Assembly: GCA_027382625.1 (NCBI GenBank) | Contig: JAJKFJ010022569.1 | Span: forward strand, 1-51,939 | Direction: 5' to 3' | DNA: 51,939 nt | Source: Tetmemena sp. SeJ-2015 | Taxonomy: Eukaryota > Ciliophora > Spirotrichea > Sporadotrichida > Oxytrichidae | In this document: in pieces, positions 10,422 through 23,210 of the stretch | Numbering within the stretch: position 1 is the stretch's first letter | Layout: each line of letters opens with the position of its first letter | Program-made: the position numbers and the translations under genes | Notes under the pieces: model-generated | The model's input: the letters and a program-made list of their open reading frames with translations, nothing else | Databases searched by the model: none | Told to the model about the DNA's origin: nothing

Positions 10422-10470
10422 CTCTTAAAAAAAAAAAAAACTTTTTAAATATTAAGATGAATAATTATTG
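10422..10470. other. IES in HK1 (site 2), 49 bp, pointer CTCTT
   Basis: CTCTT at 10422-10426 and 10471-10475. Excision joins ..SYQQE to TQILQIAVADTG in frame on the minus strand. HK2 and HK3 carry IESs at the same codon. Confidence 0.8.
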
Positions 10471-10534
10471 CTCTTGCTAATAGCTTGCTGAAATAGAAAT
10501 TTCACCACGATAGGTAAATTTCATAGAGTTAGTG

Positions 10535-10569
10535 ACATTAAATTGAAATAATTAATTTTTATATTTTTA
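10535..10569. other. IES in HK1 (site 1), 35 bp, pointer ACA
   Basis: ACA at 10535-10537 and 10570-10572. Excision restores TGACAAG on the plus strand, that is ATGAATCTTGTCA on the minus strand (MNLV then TNSMKF), as in the other two copies. Only a 3-bp pointer remains here, against 6 bp (TGACAA) in HK2 and HK3. Confidence 0.75.
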
Positions 10570-11324
10570 ACAAGATTCATAATAACTTATTTGATTTTTC
10601 GTCGAACCAAATATTTTTTGGCACTGACTTATCAATGTTTGAATAAATTTGTAATTGCTTCTCCTAGCAAGATATCTAAAACATAAACTTCCAATTTTTT
10701 TAAAAATATAAATATTTTCTGAAATTCGATAAAGGTTAAAAAGTAAATTAGGGTTTTTTAATATGATATTTAAAATTATTTAAAAATTTTCTATTTTTAA
10801 GAAAGCCAATCAAAAATTAAAATTAATCTCTTTTTAAATCGTTTTCAAAGAATCTCAGATCAATTTAATAATGCGCGCATTTATTAGCATCCTCTTCTTC
10901 TAAACTTATGTCGTTTAAAATTATAAAATCGCCCCTTTCATATAATGCGAAGTTATAATGCTCATGGATATTTATTATAAATCGAATTATATAAAAATAA
11001 TTTGAATTTTAGAAGCTTTAGCTTCTACCTATTAAATTTATTTAAGTTTATATAATAAGTTAGTTCTGTTAAACAGTATATTATTTGCTGTAATTTTATT
11101 AATATGATTTACTTAGGAGGTCATCAATTGCTGATCTGAAATTGATTGATGAGGTTTGAATATTAAACTTGCCATTTTATATTTAAAAGAAGTCAAGGAT
11201 GTCATTCACCAAGAATAAATAAATATATTATGAAGTTAGAATAGGAGAATCTTGGAAGAATTTTCGATAGTTTTTAACTACTTAAGACCAGCTGGGTCTG
11301 ATATGTAAAATTCCAAATTCTCAA

Positions 11325-12065
11325 CTAAGCAAAGAAATTAGTAAATAAAATACCTCAGGAATAAATAATCCTAAGAGAAAATTTGAAGAACCCCCTCCTC
11401 TTGGGCTAATATGTTATTCCATTAAATTTTTTGTAAACAACACGATCATCTTTTCTAATAGTTTTAGAATTTAAAAAAGGAAAGCAAAGAGAACTATAAA
11501 ATACTAACTTCATTGTTATCTAAATTTATGAGGTTTTACATCTGCTGGAAAAAAATCCAAAAAAAATTAAAATTTTTAAGTTTTTAAAAAAAATTTGAAA
11601 AAGGGCTTCAAAATTTTTTAAAATTTTAAAAAATTTACTAGGGGAAATAAAAAGGGTGAAGCTTTTGATAAAAGGACTAAATTAGACTTTTTTTATTAGA
11701 GGTAAAAGAAATTGAGAGTCAGTTTGGATACTAACTTTTATCCTTCACTGAAATTACTCCCTTGACCCCCCTTTATCCCAAAGGGCTTTAAAAAAAATAA
11801 CCCCTTGAGAGTCAGGTAAATTTTTATGTAGTTTGGGGGGGGCAACAAAACCCTATCCCATATTTATTACAAATTTACCCCTTTTCCGTTGGGTTTCTAT
11901 ACCTAAAAAAGACATTAGATTATCCAAACGCAAATATTAAAAAATAATAGAATAAAAATGTAAGGGCTTACTCATTGCTGTTTTTGCAGAAAATTAATTT
12001 TATAAATAAAAAACTTTTTATTTTATAATTTCAATTTAATGAGAAAAAAATTACAGTTTTTTATT
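11325..12065. other. IES in HK1 (HisKA site), about 741 bp, pointer CTAAGC
   Basis: CTAAGC at 11325-11330 and 12066-12071. HK2 has only 33 bp at the same site (TAAGCC at 35240-35245 and 35273-35278). The interior contains a homopolymer-rich tract (about 11380-11900) that looks like low-quality sequence. Confidence 0.7.
11380..11900. other. Homopolymer-swollen low-complexity tract
   Basis: Long A, T and G/C runs in which almost every base is doubled or tripled. No coding signal. It could be a real low-complexity IES interior, but the texture matches poor base calling or a badly supported assembly gap. Confidence 0.6.
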
Positions 12066-12719
12066 CTAAGCCTGAGATAGCGTTAAGTGGGGTACGCATA
12101 TCATGTGAGAAATAAAATAATTTTTGGAAGACAGTGGCAGTTATCATTTCGAAAAAGTTCTTTTCCATTTTCATTTTCTCATACCTCACAAATTAAGTCA
12201 GTCTATTGAATACAATTAAAGTTCATCATTTATTCAAGATTTTGTTATAAAAACATTATGCAAAAGTTGCAGGCTGATCCTCAAAATGAATTTGCTGGAC
12301 TATTATACTCACTATTTCAGATTCTCCATTCGAACATTTTTCATCAATGAAATTTAATATACAAATTGAAGTTCTTAAATTGAATATCAGCAATAGGGCA
12401 ATCATATGTGGGCTTAAAGCTTATATCATAATTTTAAGTGGCCATATAAAATTTAAATTTAATTCTATCGTCCTCCATTTTTTATTAGAAGTTTGGCCCA
12501 TTTTTCTCTTTTTATAATTAATTTTGAATATAGCTTAGCTTTCTTTTGGCTGGAATATCTAGCGTTAACTGCCTCTCTTATATGTTTCTTGGGAAGGGTT
12601 TTACTCCTTTTTCAAACATATCCATTCGGTTTGGCTAAGCAGAGTGTCTTTTGTGTTTAGGAAGAGCTTTGGATGGATTTTAGTTTCCATTAATTGACTA
12701 AATGAGCTCAAAACCATTG

Positions 12720-13440
12720 TCCTTTATTTTTAAAATCTCATAGCCCTACCCCCTTTTTCCCCCTTTTTAAATTCACAAATATTAAACTTATTTTCAAATT
12801 AAATCATAGATTTGGCCCTTTTGGAAAAAAATTTAAAAGCCCCCCCCGAAAAGTATTTCATTTTACTTTTACCTTCCCTATCCTTAATTTTTTTTAAAAT
12901 TTTAAATTTTTTTTCCCTTTTTAATTTTAAAAAATTGGGGAAAATATAAAATTAATTTTTTTGAACATGTTTTTTTGAAAAGAATTTGCGAAATTTTAAT
13001 TTTCTTTTGGGGAAATTTTTAATTGCCCCTTGGGGGTACTTTGTAAAAATGGGTCATTCCCCCGGCCCCCCCCCATCCCCCATCTTTTAAACATAAAACC
13101 CATTCAATTTCTAAATGCCCCCCCCCGGCCCCCCCCCCCCCCCAAAAATTTATTCCCCGTTTTAAAATAAAATGAAAAAAACAATTTTTAAAATTTAATT
13201 TTTAAAATTTTTTAAATAAAAATTTTTAAAAATAAAAAATTATTTGTTTTTTTTTTATTTTCTTTTTTTTTTTAAATTTGCCAAATTTTACCCCCCCTTT
13301 TTCAAAAAATTCTGGCCCCAAAAAAAAAATTTAAATTAATTTTTAAAAAAAAATAAAAAATCTTATTTTTAATTAGGTTTTTAAAAATTTTAAAAAAAAT
13401 TTTTTGAAAAAAATTTTTGGGGAATTTTTTATTTTTTGGA
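12720..13440. other. Homopolymer-swollen low-complexity tract with C runs
   Basis: Dominated by runs of A and T, with C runs of up to about 13 (13060-13145), unlike any flanking DNA. Lies between PAS-like and membrane segments of HK1; HK2 has ordinary AT-rich sequence at the corresponding place. Suspect assembly. Confidence 0.6.
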
Positions 13441-16249
13441 AATTTCTAAATTGATGGAAAATTATTTAATAATTTAAGCGCAAATCCTTTAATCTCTAAC
13501 TAATAAAATAATTTAGCAATTCAATTTAACAGAATAAAGTTAAAAATGAATCATTTTTCTCCATTATCAATTTTATCCAATATAAACAAATATTAAGAGA
13601 GGAAATATCAACCTAAAAAAATTCAAATAATGATAATATTCAAGCAGTTATAGTTCCTATTATGTGATAATCATTGGTACGAATGAAAAATATAATATTA
13701 AAGAGTTACCTTAAAGCTGAAAGTGAGCTAATTCAGAATTGAATTAAGCAAAATATTAATAAACAATACTTTATTTATTTTTTTTTATAGTTATATCCCA
13801 TATCCATACTTAATTCTATTTATAATAAAAATCACTGCCTATTCCTGTAATGTAGTGATGTTTAGCGAACATTTTTTTGTGAGAGTCTTTGTTTCAACTC
13901 CTTCACTAATTCATTTTAAACTTTAAATACTATATTTAAAAGTATTTTCTTGAGCAAAAAAACTATTTCATAACACTAAAATTAATAAATATTAGAACAT
14001 CAAATACTTATAATATTCTAGCCATTTCTTTATTGGCCAGCTTAACTTGAGTAATTCCTTTGTCTAAAAGAAAAATAAAATTCTTTTAAAAGCATGACAG
14101 GCTTTGGTATATTTAAGATAATGTTTAAAATTGGTATTTATTATTTTTTTATTATAGAATGCTCAATTATATAATGTTATAATTATTTTCAATTTAAGAT
14201 AACATTTTTGAGATCTTTATTGAGTTGTTCATTCTTTTTAATAGTTAAAAACTCAATTTTTAGAGCTGCGTTCAAGGAAAAAGCACACGACTATTGCCAA
14301 ACATGTTATATATTAAATGAAAAAATTAAATTATATAGATAATATTTTTAAACTTAAAATTTAAAGAAGAATAAAATGAATTTAGAACAAGAACATATAA
14401 AAATTAGAACCAAGATTCCGAGATCCCTACTTTGTAAATATATAGCGTAAAAAGTTTCGCAAGAAGCAAGATTTATGAATAAATATAATTGTAAATTAAA
14501 GCGCAACTTAAAAGTTAGATGAAGAATTTTTAAAGACTATAAATTTAAATAGAAAAAATAAGAAATTTCTGTTTTTAGACAAAAAAAATTATAAATTTAT
14601 ATTATTTTCTTATTAAATTTAATTTTTTGATTAATGAAAATAGCTATACTTGTAATGATCCAAGAGACATTCATCAATATCCCTGCTAAAATGTAGAGCT
14701 AGTAGACCATCAATAACTGAATAATAGTCACTGAAGTTATTCAATCACAAATAAAATCTTGTACTAAATTTAAGGTAATTATAATAGTTTTTTATGAAAA
14801 GAAATTAAATTATAAATAAGATTTTGGATTTCACTTTTCTGGGTTAATGAAATAGAAAAATGAAAGCATGACAAGATTAGGGCTGAGTGGAATTAAGTCA
14901 GGTATTTTTAATGCAATATTAATTTTTTATTTATTATCGATTTTTAAAAAAATATAAATAAATCTGATACTGATTACAACTTTGCCTAGATTGCATCAAA
15001 CGACCAATTCCTGTAACCCTCTAGAATCTAAGACTCCAAAAGATACTAACTGTACTTAGTTTAAGTTAAGATGGATTAGAACGAGAAAAAATTAATAAAG
15101 AAATGATATAAAAATCCATCATTAAATACTGCAATAGTAGTCTTATCCAGAAAGAGATCCTTTTCAATAACAAAAAAGCCAGCTACTCTCAATCAAGAAG
15201 GCTAAACATTTCGATAATAGGAGGAACTCTTCCTTTTTTATTATACTTACTATTTTAATAGCCTAGCTAATACTACTATACCTTCAGCCATAATTTTGTA
15301 CTTTAGCTTAAAATTCATATTACACAGTAATTTCTGCATTTGATTCAAGGTTGTAATGCTATACCTTTTTAAAAAGACTAGTGATGTAATTTTAAAGCAG
15401 TTCATAGACTAAAACTTATGATTAGTAGTAAAATAAAAAATAATCGTATGAACATATATATTGTATTTTATTAACTAAGTCATTAAGAAATTCTCGCAAT
15501 TATATTTCATAAATTCAAAGCATATTATTATTCCCATAGTTTGTGATCTTCGAAAAGTATTTTTATTTAATTGGTAGCCTTTGAATTTGCAGTTTAGCAA
15601 GATAATTAACCCGCAAATAAAATTAAACTTATACATTGTATATAAGAAATTAGCCATATATAAAAAGATAAATATCAATGAATTAAAAATATTGAATATA
15701 TTGTTAGTGTTATATTTCAGCTTAGTATTTTTATTTTTTTAATATAATTTTATATATGATTAAAATCTTGACTATATAATTTGGTAAAGCAAGGAAGAGG
15801 CAGCTAATAAAAAAGGAATTGGACTAAATTCTCTTTATTTTCTAATAGCAGCTATTGATGCTCCTAAAGTCATAAGTATTCGTGCAACTATAATGTGTTT
15901 TAGGTTTCATAAATAAAATTAGTTCTATTTATAATTTATAATAGAACAATTGTGCTGAAGAACAATATTTGCTTCCTCTTGGATTCAACAAACTTAATTT
16001 TTAATAAGTGTAATGATAATTAAACTAATCTCTGAGAAGTTTATCTTTAAATCTAAGTGTGATTGATGAAATCATGTCATTATATCTTTGCTGAATAAAT
16101 ATTGTTATTGGCTCTGTTACTCGATTTCAAACTTTAATTTATTATATTCTTAATTAACTTCTCATCAATTTATAATTTCTCATGTGATTAACTTCAATAT
16201 CTACTTCTCTTATTTTTAGAATAAGATCTGGTTTTATAATGGATAAAAA

Positions 16250-18652
16250 TGAACTCACTTCTTAATTATAACGAAAGAGTGTTATACATTTCTTACACTC
16301 TATATGAGATGAGCTATGAACTGGCTTTTGAATACAATTATGGAGATGAAGATCACCCTTCAACTAATCCCTTGAAGTAGTTAGATGATTTTCACGCGAA
16401 GCAGTAAATAAAGAAAGCATACCAAGTTTATGGTATTTCATAAGAAAGTTAAATAAATCCTGGTCTTTCATCAGCTCTTCTTTTTTCTTTTAAAATTTAG
16501 AGGAAAGACTGAAGGAGATTCTCATATTGTATTTATTCAATAATATGATAAAAGTTTTAAAAAGATTTTTAGATATTAGGCTTCAAATATTACTTGTCTT
16601 TTCTCCTAATAGAGAGAAAAACCTCACCAAAAGCATAGTTTTAAACTCTACTTAAGGAGACATAGAATTGGAAAATAAAATAAAAAAAATTTGAATTTAT
16701 ATGAAGAATACGAATGATAAATTGTAATTAATTTGTCTTAAAATGCTTTTAAAGTGTAATGTGAGTAACAGAAAGTAATAGAGTTGAGTACAGTGTAAAT
16801 TATATATGCTTTTAATTCTATTTTAATTAATTTTAATTATCTTACTTTCCCCACTCTAAATCTAGTTCTCAAACGTTTCATTTATCTTTACTCTAAAAGT
16901 GATGAATTCGTTACTGATGCAAGTTTACTTCAATTTGAGAATTTCTGTCCCACAGTCTCATATCTCTATTTTAGAAATAGCCAAAATCTATGAGAATTGT
17001 AGACCTGAATTTACTGAGCTGTTCATTCTCTATAAAATGTAATTTAAATTGGATATATTTATTGTTTCATCTAAAATAATAAATTTTCAAGAAACTCTTA
17101 TTATATTTTAATATGTTGCCTAAAAGCTTCATATTGAGCTTCCTGTAACTATTTAAGTACCAACATTTTACAAATTTTCATTTATTATTTTTAGTATCAC
17201 TTTTCAATTTAGAAAAATTTTAATACTAATCTTAAATGATATTATTTTAAATTAATTTTTTAAATATAAAATATTAAATCTAGTGTAAGTGGCAATTAAA
17301 ATTATATCAAATTGCAATATATTCTAATATGAAAAAGAAGAAAGAGAAAAGGCTAAAAATAAATAATTAGATATTAAAATTGGTCAAATCTTTCGATAAT
17401 AGAAATTAAAATATAAATTAATTAAGCAAATACATATTTCATATTTACTCAGTAAAATTATAGAAAATATTATGGTTTTCTTGAGTTAAACAGAATTTTT
17501 ATAAATAAAGGAAAGAAAAAAGAAAAGGGTAAAGATTTAAACTTCTATAGAAAATTATTCAATTATATTTTTTAAATTGAAATTTGTACTTGCTTTCCTA
17601 TAATGTAAAGATTTTTTGTATGCTTATTTTCCAAATATATTAGTCTTAGCATATAATAGATTGATTCTGAGGATTTATAATTTTAAATTAATTATTGTTT
17701 AGATATTTATTGTATTGATCAAGAAATGAGGAATTCTCAAGCTGTTGGTAAAATAACTTAACTTTCTTAATCATTCTTTAAGATTCGGATATTCCTGGCT
17801 CTCCTGTTGTGTTAATGATGAAGATTCAGTTATACTCCAAGAGATAAGCAATATTTATAAATGGAAGATTTACATTCCATTTATTCATAATTTACATACT
17901 GAAATGTCCAAGATTACACATAGCGTATGGAATCCTTCACACAAATGTTAAATTTATAATTTAAAGATTATAAATTTAGAATAGAACTTGATAAGAGTAA
18001 ATCATTACGACTTAAATGTTTTAGATATAAAGCGATGAAGAAAATATGAATCAGAGTACCCTAAAGTTTTATAAAAATGCAATTCCAGAGCAATTTTCTT
18101 ACCCTTCAGGAAATGATTCTAAATAAAAGCTAAGAAATTTTGCTTTACACTATTTTAATTCTGTCAATGAGGCCTTAATAGTATTTAAGAACAATTCTTC
18201 TTGGGATAAAAAGATTGAAGGCCTACTTTCATTTACTTTGTTGCACAACGAAGAATATTCTTTATTAGAGAATGAGGATTCCAAATCAGAATATTCTTCA
18301 TAAAGCAGAGGATTTTCTGTATTTTAAGAAGAATAAGATGAAGTAACCTCTAGCTTTGCTAATAATTAAGAACTTAATTCAATTAAAGTTTTAATAATTT
18401 TATGCTCTCAATCTAGATCATTTAGACGTTAGATCTCAAAATTCAGAAGGCTAAAACTTAAATGCATATGAAGATAGCGATGAAAGTGAAGAAGAAGAAA
18501 AGAAATAGTTCGAATAGTTTCATTAAGAAAGAAAGATATCACTCAAAAAAGTTTAGGGAGAAGAAAATAACTAATTACTAAAGTAGGAGGAAGAGAGCAT
18601 CTTATTAATAAAATCATCAGCAAGATTTGTCAGAAAGAAGAAATTAAGATGA
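16250..18652 (+). CDS. Gene E1: protein with acidic C-terminus, paralogue of E2
   Basis: Starts about 50 bp from the N-terminal end of HK1, in divergent orientation. Blocks: about 16290-16480 (YEMSYELAFEYNYGDEDHP, NPLKQLDDFHAKQQIKKAYQ); about 17800-18050 (DEDSVILQEISNIYKW); about 18035-18400 (YKNAIPEQFSYPSGNDSK, EGLLSFTLLHNEEYS); 18404-18652 (ALNLDHLDVRSQ, EDSDESEEEEKKQFEQFHQE), ending at TGA 18650. E2 at 41240-42693 has the same blocks in the same order, and Gln codons TAA/TAG are used throughout. Frame changes between blocks mark IESs or introns whose edges I did not fix. No known family recognised. The acidic Glu/Asp tail suggests a soluble, possibly nuclear or chaperone-like partner, but that is only a guess. 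Confidence 0.65.
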
Positions 18653-18779
18653 TAATCCTAAAAAAATTCAAAATTATTATAAAATCTATTTCAGTAAAAA
18701 ATCTAATTAATTCATTAATTAATCTATTAAAAGATTTTAAAATGAATATATGGAGCTATGATATCGTGAGTAACAAAAA

Positions 18780-19440
18780 CAAAAAGGGAAGAAAATGCTG
18801 ACTGTCCTATGAAATTGAACTGCGCATCACTTCGATCAACTTACTGATAGAAAAGCCTACGTGAATTTTATGCAGAGCGACCTTACCTCAACTACACTAT
18901 GACATTCAATTGGTCACAAAACACTCGGTCTGAGAAAAGATCTATCTGCACAGAGGGGCCAAGCAGGCTACCTTATACATTGCTAGGAGGATTAAATAGT
19001 ATCTGAAGGCTCAATGCAGGTTTCAAAAAATGTCAAATTCTTCGGTAAGGTAAATATGCGAGAAGAGAAATGTCTTTTACCTAGTCAAAATCAAAGTTCA
19101 TCGCGTGGCAATCGTCATATCTCAGCTCCCTTTAACGAAATGCAGTCAATTAGAGATGAATTTCTATCCTCATGCAATTTTTTTCTCACGGGGAAGGCAG
19201 TACCCTCCATTGCTTTCAATGACTCCTTCATGAATTTATATTAGTCAATTCTTGATAGCATCATTCTCATGGAGAATCTCTTCATCCTTAATAGACCCAA
19301 CCATAAAAATATATTCGCGTCTTTATCAACATTGTGTATCAGCCTCCATTTAGTATTCGCTCAATACAAAAAACTGTTGTGACAATCCTGAAAATTGAAT
19401 GGAATGGCAGTGGCCTACGATTACATTGTTAGTTAAATCA
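18780..19440 (+). CDS. GC-richer ORF of unknown function (best frame 18905-19381)
   Basis: A TGA-free plus-strand frame runs from 18905 to TGA 19379 (about 158 codons). From ATG 19014 it reads MQVSKNVKFFGKVNMREEKC, SSSRGNRHISAPFNEMQSIR, FLTGKAVPSIAFNDSFMNLY and, past one TAG (Gln), DSIILMENLFILNRPNHK. GC content is above its surroundings, and unit 2 has no counterpart, so it looks like part of an insertion into unit 1. Not recognised. A second frame is also open at 18900-18990, so the exact frame is uncertain. Confidence 0.4.
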
Positions 19441-19449
19441 GACAAATCC

Positions 19450-20380
19450 AACCTTTTCCGAGAATAAACTTCATAATTTCATCAATTCTGGATCTATTAT
19501 GTTAAAAGTTTCTAAAATTAGTTTAAACATATTATTTTTTTTATATTCTTGTTATAGCTTGCAGCTTGTTAAATTGTCTTCAATTTTTGAGATAGGTTGT
19601 TATTATTTCTCATTTCCTTTCACTAAACCATTTATTATTATAATTTTTAATTTGTAATTTTAAGCTTTAAATAATTTATCATAGCATTAAAATATAAATA
19701 ATATTTTTTCAATAATTTTATATCCTCGGAAGCTTTAGATCGCGTTTAATCCTAAAAAAATTGTCAGTTAATTTATAAAAATAATATTTTCTTATTTATT
19801 TGGAAAAATCAATTTAATTAACAAATTTTGGAGGTACAAAAGTCAAATATCTGTTTATTTAAAATTTTTCTTCAAAAAAATCATCGCATTTTCTAATATC
19901 TGTTAAAATGAACAAAAAAGCAAAGAAATTTAAATATTTTAAGGGTCAAAATTAAAAAAATGATTTAAATTGTTTTTATTGAATTCCATTTAATTAATTT
20001 TAGTTCTAATTCCTAATGAATCTATCTCTTTTCTGATATTTTCTGAATGATCAAATCTTCAACATATTTTTTGAAAATCTTACGAGCTATTTTCTATTTA
20101 AAGCTCCATTAAATTAGAAGCAATAAGATTTCATTTTATGCGCTAACTGGATAAAGACATTCTCTTTTTAGCAATTATATATAAAATCAATAATTTGAGT
20201 CTCAGTTATTGTCGAAAGATAAATTAATTATATTGTTAAGTAGTTAGTAGTACATTTATATATTGGCAAGAGATAATTTAATGGAACTATGTAAGATTTA
20301 ACTTTCTACAAAAACAAAGGCTTCTTGCTTGTTGAAAGAGCACCTTAATTTAAACTTAATTACTTACGTTATTTTTTTAA
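19450..20380. other. AT-rich spacer
   Basis: No coding frame, repeat or structure that I can support. Many runs of A and T. Confidence 0.5.
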
Positions 20381-20384
20381 AAAG

Positions 20385-20840
20385 AATATATGATGCTGGT
20401 GCCGGCCTCATTCATCAGAAAAAAATGCAATATGCTTAAAAATTGCACGAGAGAATCAAAACGGTTTACCCAGAGTGACTCCTTCAAACAAACAAGCACT
20501 CAACCAGCCACGGTCAGTCGCTTTTCCACATCTTGGCTCCCCCTCACTGACCTTGGATTCAGACAAGCAGAGGGTGAAAGCTTAAGATCGTTGAGCTAAT
20601 CTTGAGTTTCAGCACCGCGCCTGCAACGGAAAGATCGCCCTCGATGGCCAGCGGAGAACTAGCTGTCTGGGAGGAGATGCTGTGGGCAAAATACCCTGGA
20701 AAATCGTCTTAACTATACGAAAGTGCTTTTTTGGCCCTTTTCAATTTACTTTCCCGAGTCGCATGTCTGTTTAGCAAAAAATTTTTAAGAAAGAGCCAGT
20801 ATATGAATCTCCTATTCTTTTAAAATGATAAATGCGAATA
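20385..20840 (+). CDS. GC-rich island with possible coding frames
   Basis: A 450-bp island of near-balanced composition. A frame from about 20388 reads DAGAGLIHQKKMQYAQKLHE, RIKTVYPE to TGA. Another from about 20475 reads VTPSNKQALNQPRSVAFPHL and, after one TGA, continues RACNGKIALDGQRRTSCLGG, DAVGKIPWKIVLTIRK to about 20825. They could be one gene with a frame change and a stop, hence decayed. No counterpart in unit 2. Family not recognised. Confidence 0.35.
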
Positions 20841-21329
20841 TTAAATTAAGGTAATTCTGTTCAGCTTTAAAGGAGCAGTTAACATCCTACTCATCAATCA
20901 AAACAACAAATATAAAAATAAAATAGATTATTGCATTTTTAAAATCTTATAAAATAAGACCCGCTAGAAATGTTTAATAACCAAAAATTATTTAATTTAT
21001 TGGTATTTTAAATGATTTTTGCTCTATTTTTGAGAATTTGATCATTTTTGGGAGGTGTACACTTCTCTGTACCCCCAAATAATTAAATTATCATTTTTTA
21101 TAATTAAAAATATTATAATTCTATTTGAAAATTCAAAATTTAAAGTAAAAACCATTATCCTTCCTAACATATAATTTTTATAGATTTATGTTTTATTCAA
21201 TAAATTAAATGACCTCGATAATTTTGAGAATTTAAAAGGGGGTAAAAAATAAAGTTAAAGTTCCGCCTTTGTTTCTTTTTTTAAAAAAAAAACTTTAAAA
21301 TTAAAAAATCGTGCTGAATAGATAATATT

Positions 21330-22017
21330 TTTCGGGGATATGATTCTAAGTAAAATTTTAATTAAATTGAGATATCTTCAAAATTTTATAAGTGCAGAGT
21401 GGGAAAGAACACAAAAATAAATTATCTATTGGCATAAATAAATTAGAGACAAATTAAAAGTCACTTGAAAATATGATGACAAGCTAAGAGTTTAATAAAT
21501 TCAAAAGAGCTATAGTCTACGAAATAATTTACGAATATTTTTTGAATTTTTATACTTATTTAATTTAAATTTTTTCAAGATGTAATGAGATTATGAAAAT
21601 TATATAGAGGTTTTTTTAATTTCTCTTATTTAACATTTGATATTTATAAAAATATATGTTTTAGAAAGAGACGGGATGATGTCAATGGAATATATTGACT
21701 ATTAACGTCAGATTCGCATAAAGGGATGGATGACTGGTCCTTAATAGTCAATACTCAATATCTAAATAGATGATTGCTAGAAAGCTAGCGTTAAATATTA
21801 GATTGTATAGCATTTATTTATAATTTAATAATTAGTTAATAAATTGATCTCTAAGCTTGAGAAGCTTTACTAAGCGTAGATGGAGCTTGAGCCTTAGCTC
21901 TAATATTTTTACTCAGATTTGGATTTATCGAATTAAAAAATTAGTTGCTGTTATTATTCGTTAAATATTTTTGATTTTGTTTTCCCTTATATATCTTTAG
22001 TCTCCTAGGGGAGCTGA
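21330..22017 (+). CDS. Gene F1: small conserved protein, paralogue of F2
   Basis: Block 1 (about 21380-21545) reads KNKLSIGINKLETNQ then ENMMTSQEFNKFKRAIVYE. Block 2 (about 21665-21800) reads RDGMMSMEYIDYQRQIRIKG, WMTGPQQSILNIQIDDCQKA, SVK. Block 3 (about 21838-22017) reads NKLISKLEKLYQAQMELEPQ and runs to TGA at 22015. F2 matches all three blocks (MMTSQQLKKFKRAVVYE, MTGPQKSCLTIQIYDCKKA, NKLISKLEKLY). At homologous positions F1 TAA/TAG pairs with coding triplets in F2, supporting Gln. AT-rich spacers between blocks are candidate IESs. Block 3 lies inside a long inverted repeat (21920-22110). Function unknown. Confidence 0.65.
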
Positions 22018-22110
22018 GAAAATGTTTATTTGAGGCAAACTAGGGCTCATTGGATAGCGCTTGCAAAATTAAGAGAACTTGATCCTGTACAATGTCTGCT
22101 CTCTTGATGG
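21920..22110 (+). repeat. Long inverted repeat, left arm
   Basis: About 190 bp running from GGATTTATCGAATTAAAAAA to about AGAACTTGATCCTGTAC. The reverse complement is at about 24440-24612 with a few differences. The arms enclose about 2.3 kb containing gene G, an R1 copy and a homopolymer tract. Confidence 0.7.
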
Positions 22111-22429
22111 AGTTAACTGGACGACAATGTGGGGGCCAAAAAATTAAAACCAACCACCTTTTTGATTTTTTTGGGGAACAGGAATTTTTTCTTCGCAAAA
22201 TTATGAGATCTTGTTTTATACCCACATGAGAGGCTTTCAAAATGAAAATGTTGTTTGGCACACAATAAATACAAACTATTGATTAAAATTACTACATACT
22301 GATTCAAATGCAAACCTGCATTCCTTTCAAATTACCAAGAAAAAAGAAAATTAAAATAATTTAAACAACATTAATCGAGAAAAAAGAGTTTTTAAAGATG
22401 GAACTCATAGTTTAAGAAATGTTAAGATT

Positions 22430-23210
22430 TAATTAAACGGAAAAAGTCTCAATAGACGTAGTGCTATCTCTCTCTTTCTTTGCTAGCTCTGGCCACCATA
22501 TCACCTATTTCTTTTAATATTTCCTACTTTCGATCCTCAGGTCAAACTTTGACTTACCTGATAGGATTTCTTCCTTTTTTTAAAAGTGACTCATGAAGAG
22601 CACTAGCATTATTCTTTGTGAACAATAGCTTTTTTTAGGAGCCTCCCCTTCTACTAAACCTTCAAATTTAAACGTCTTAATTAAACAGGAATGTGATTAA
22701 GCAGAGAGAGAGAGGGATACAAAATAAGTTAGAATATCTACTTCTCTAGAGTTCAAAACTTTTAGTTATGTAGTTATTGAAGATAGAAAAGATGCATGAT
22801 CGTTGTTGTCTTCTCTTTCTATTCCACCCCAACTCTCCTTGAATCCATAAAGACAGTTGCTTTCTCAATAGTATGAAGCGCATTCCTCCAATTGCAGAGA
22901 ACCATAGCTAGTCTTATCAGCTTATATGCTTCTCAAGAGAGCACGCTTAACATCTTTTTAGCAAGTCTCCTTCTCTTACTTCGTTGATGGCCTTATGGAT
23001 TTAGCCAGACTTTCAGAATATATCTTTCCTCACAATTAAAGCAATAACAATCTCTTTGTTTCATGAAGTAACAACTCATAAACATTCCTCTATCTACCAG
23101 CACCTCAAGTTCACTAAGGTAACACTATGCCGCTGAACTTCTTCTTGACTCTCTCTAAGGCGGTTTTTTAGTCCAGCTAGCTTTTCTCTCTCCAAATTTC
23201 CCCTGTGCCC
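22430..23210 (-). CDS. Gene G: coiled-coil, Cys-containing protein (frameshifted)
   Basis: The minus strand from about 23210 reads REKLAGLKNRLRESQEEVQR (coiled coil). A second frame then reads LSELEVLVDRGMFMSCYFMK, QRDCYCFNCEERYILKVWLN, RRRLAKKMLSVLS, a TGA at about 22930, and AYKLIRLAMVLCNWRNALHT, TVFMDSRRVGV. Further blocks towards 22430 read ASALHESLLKK and ILKEIGDMVARASKERER. Clustered Cys (CYF..CYCFNC) could bind zinc. The change of frame after the coiled coil and the internal TGA mean it is either decayed or cut by an IES. It sits inside the inverted repeat and has no counterpart in unit 2. Confidence 0.45.

Larger units (their letters stand above)
9713..16240 (-). pseudogene. Hybrid histidine kinase HK1 (germline, IES-interrupted, frameshifted)
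   Basis: Minus-strand order: N-terminal segment (about 16050-16140, ISSITLRFKDKLLRD); hydrophobic membrane segments (about 15880-14640, including an 8-residue match LDHYKYSY to HK2); PAS-like end (about 12260-12320, QQIHFEDQPAT); HisKA H-box SHDMRTPLNAISG (about 12065-12105); X-box VNDILDFFQIQNGKF (about 11160-11210); IWFDE (about 10620); N-box MNLV..NSMKFT (about 10505-10580); G1 DTGVGVP, F-box LFTLFGKV, G2 NTKGIGLGLHICRK (10155-10415); linker LLNKLVSSPIDLENEHG (9715-9775). The receiver domain is missing; a matching one begins at 545 (HK0). Compared with HK2 and HK3 there is a 4-nt deletion just after FDE (about 10600-10615), which breaks the frame. Three IESs lie at sites shared with the other copies. 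It would be a membrane sensor kinase autophosphorylating His and passing phosphate to Asp, if functional. Confidence 0.75.

Noticed and set aside
15475..15678. Independent small membrane protein on the minus strand
   Set aside because: Its segment near LLNCKFK recurs at the corresponding place in HK2 (about 40200-40240), so it is part of the HK1 membrane domain.
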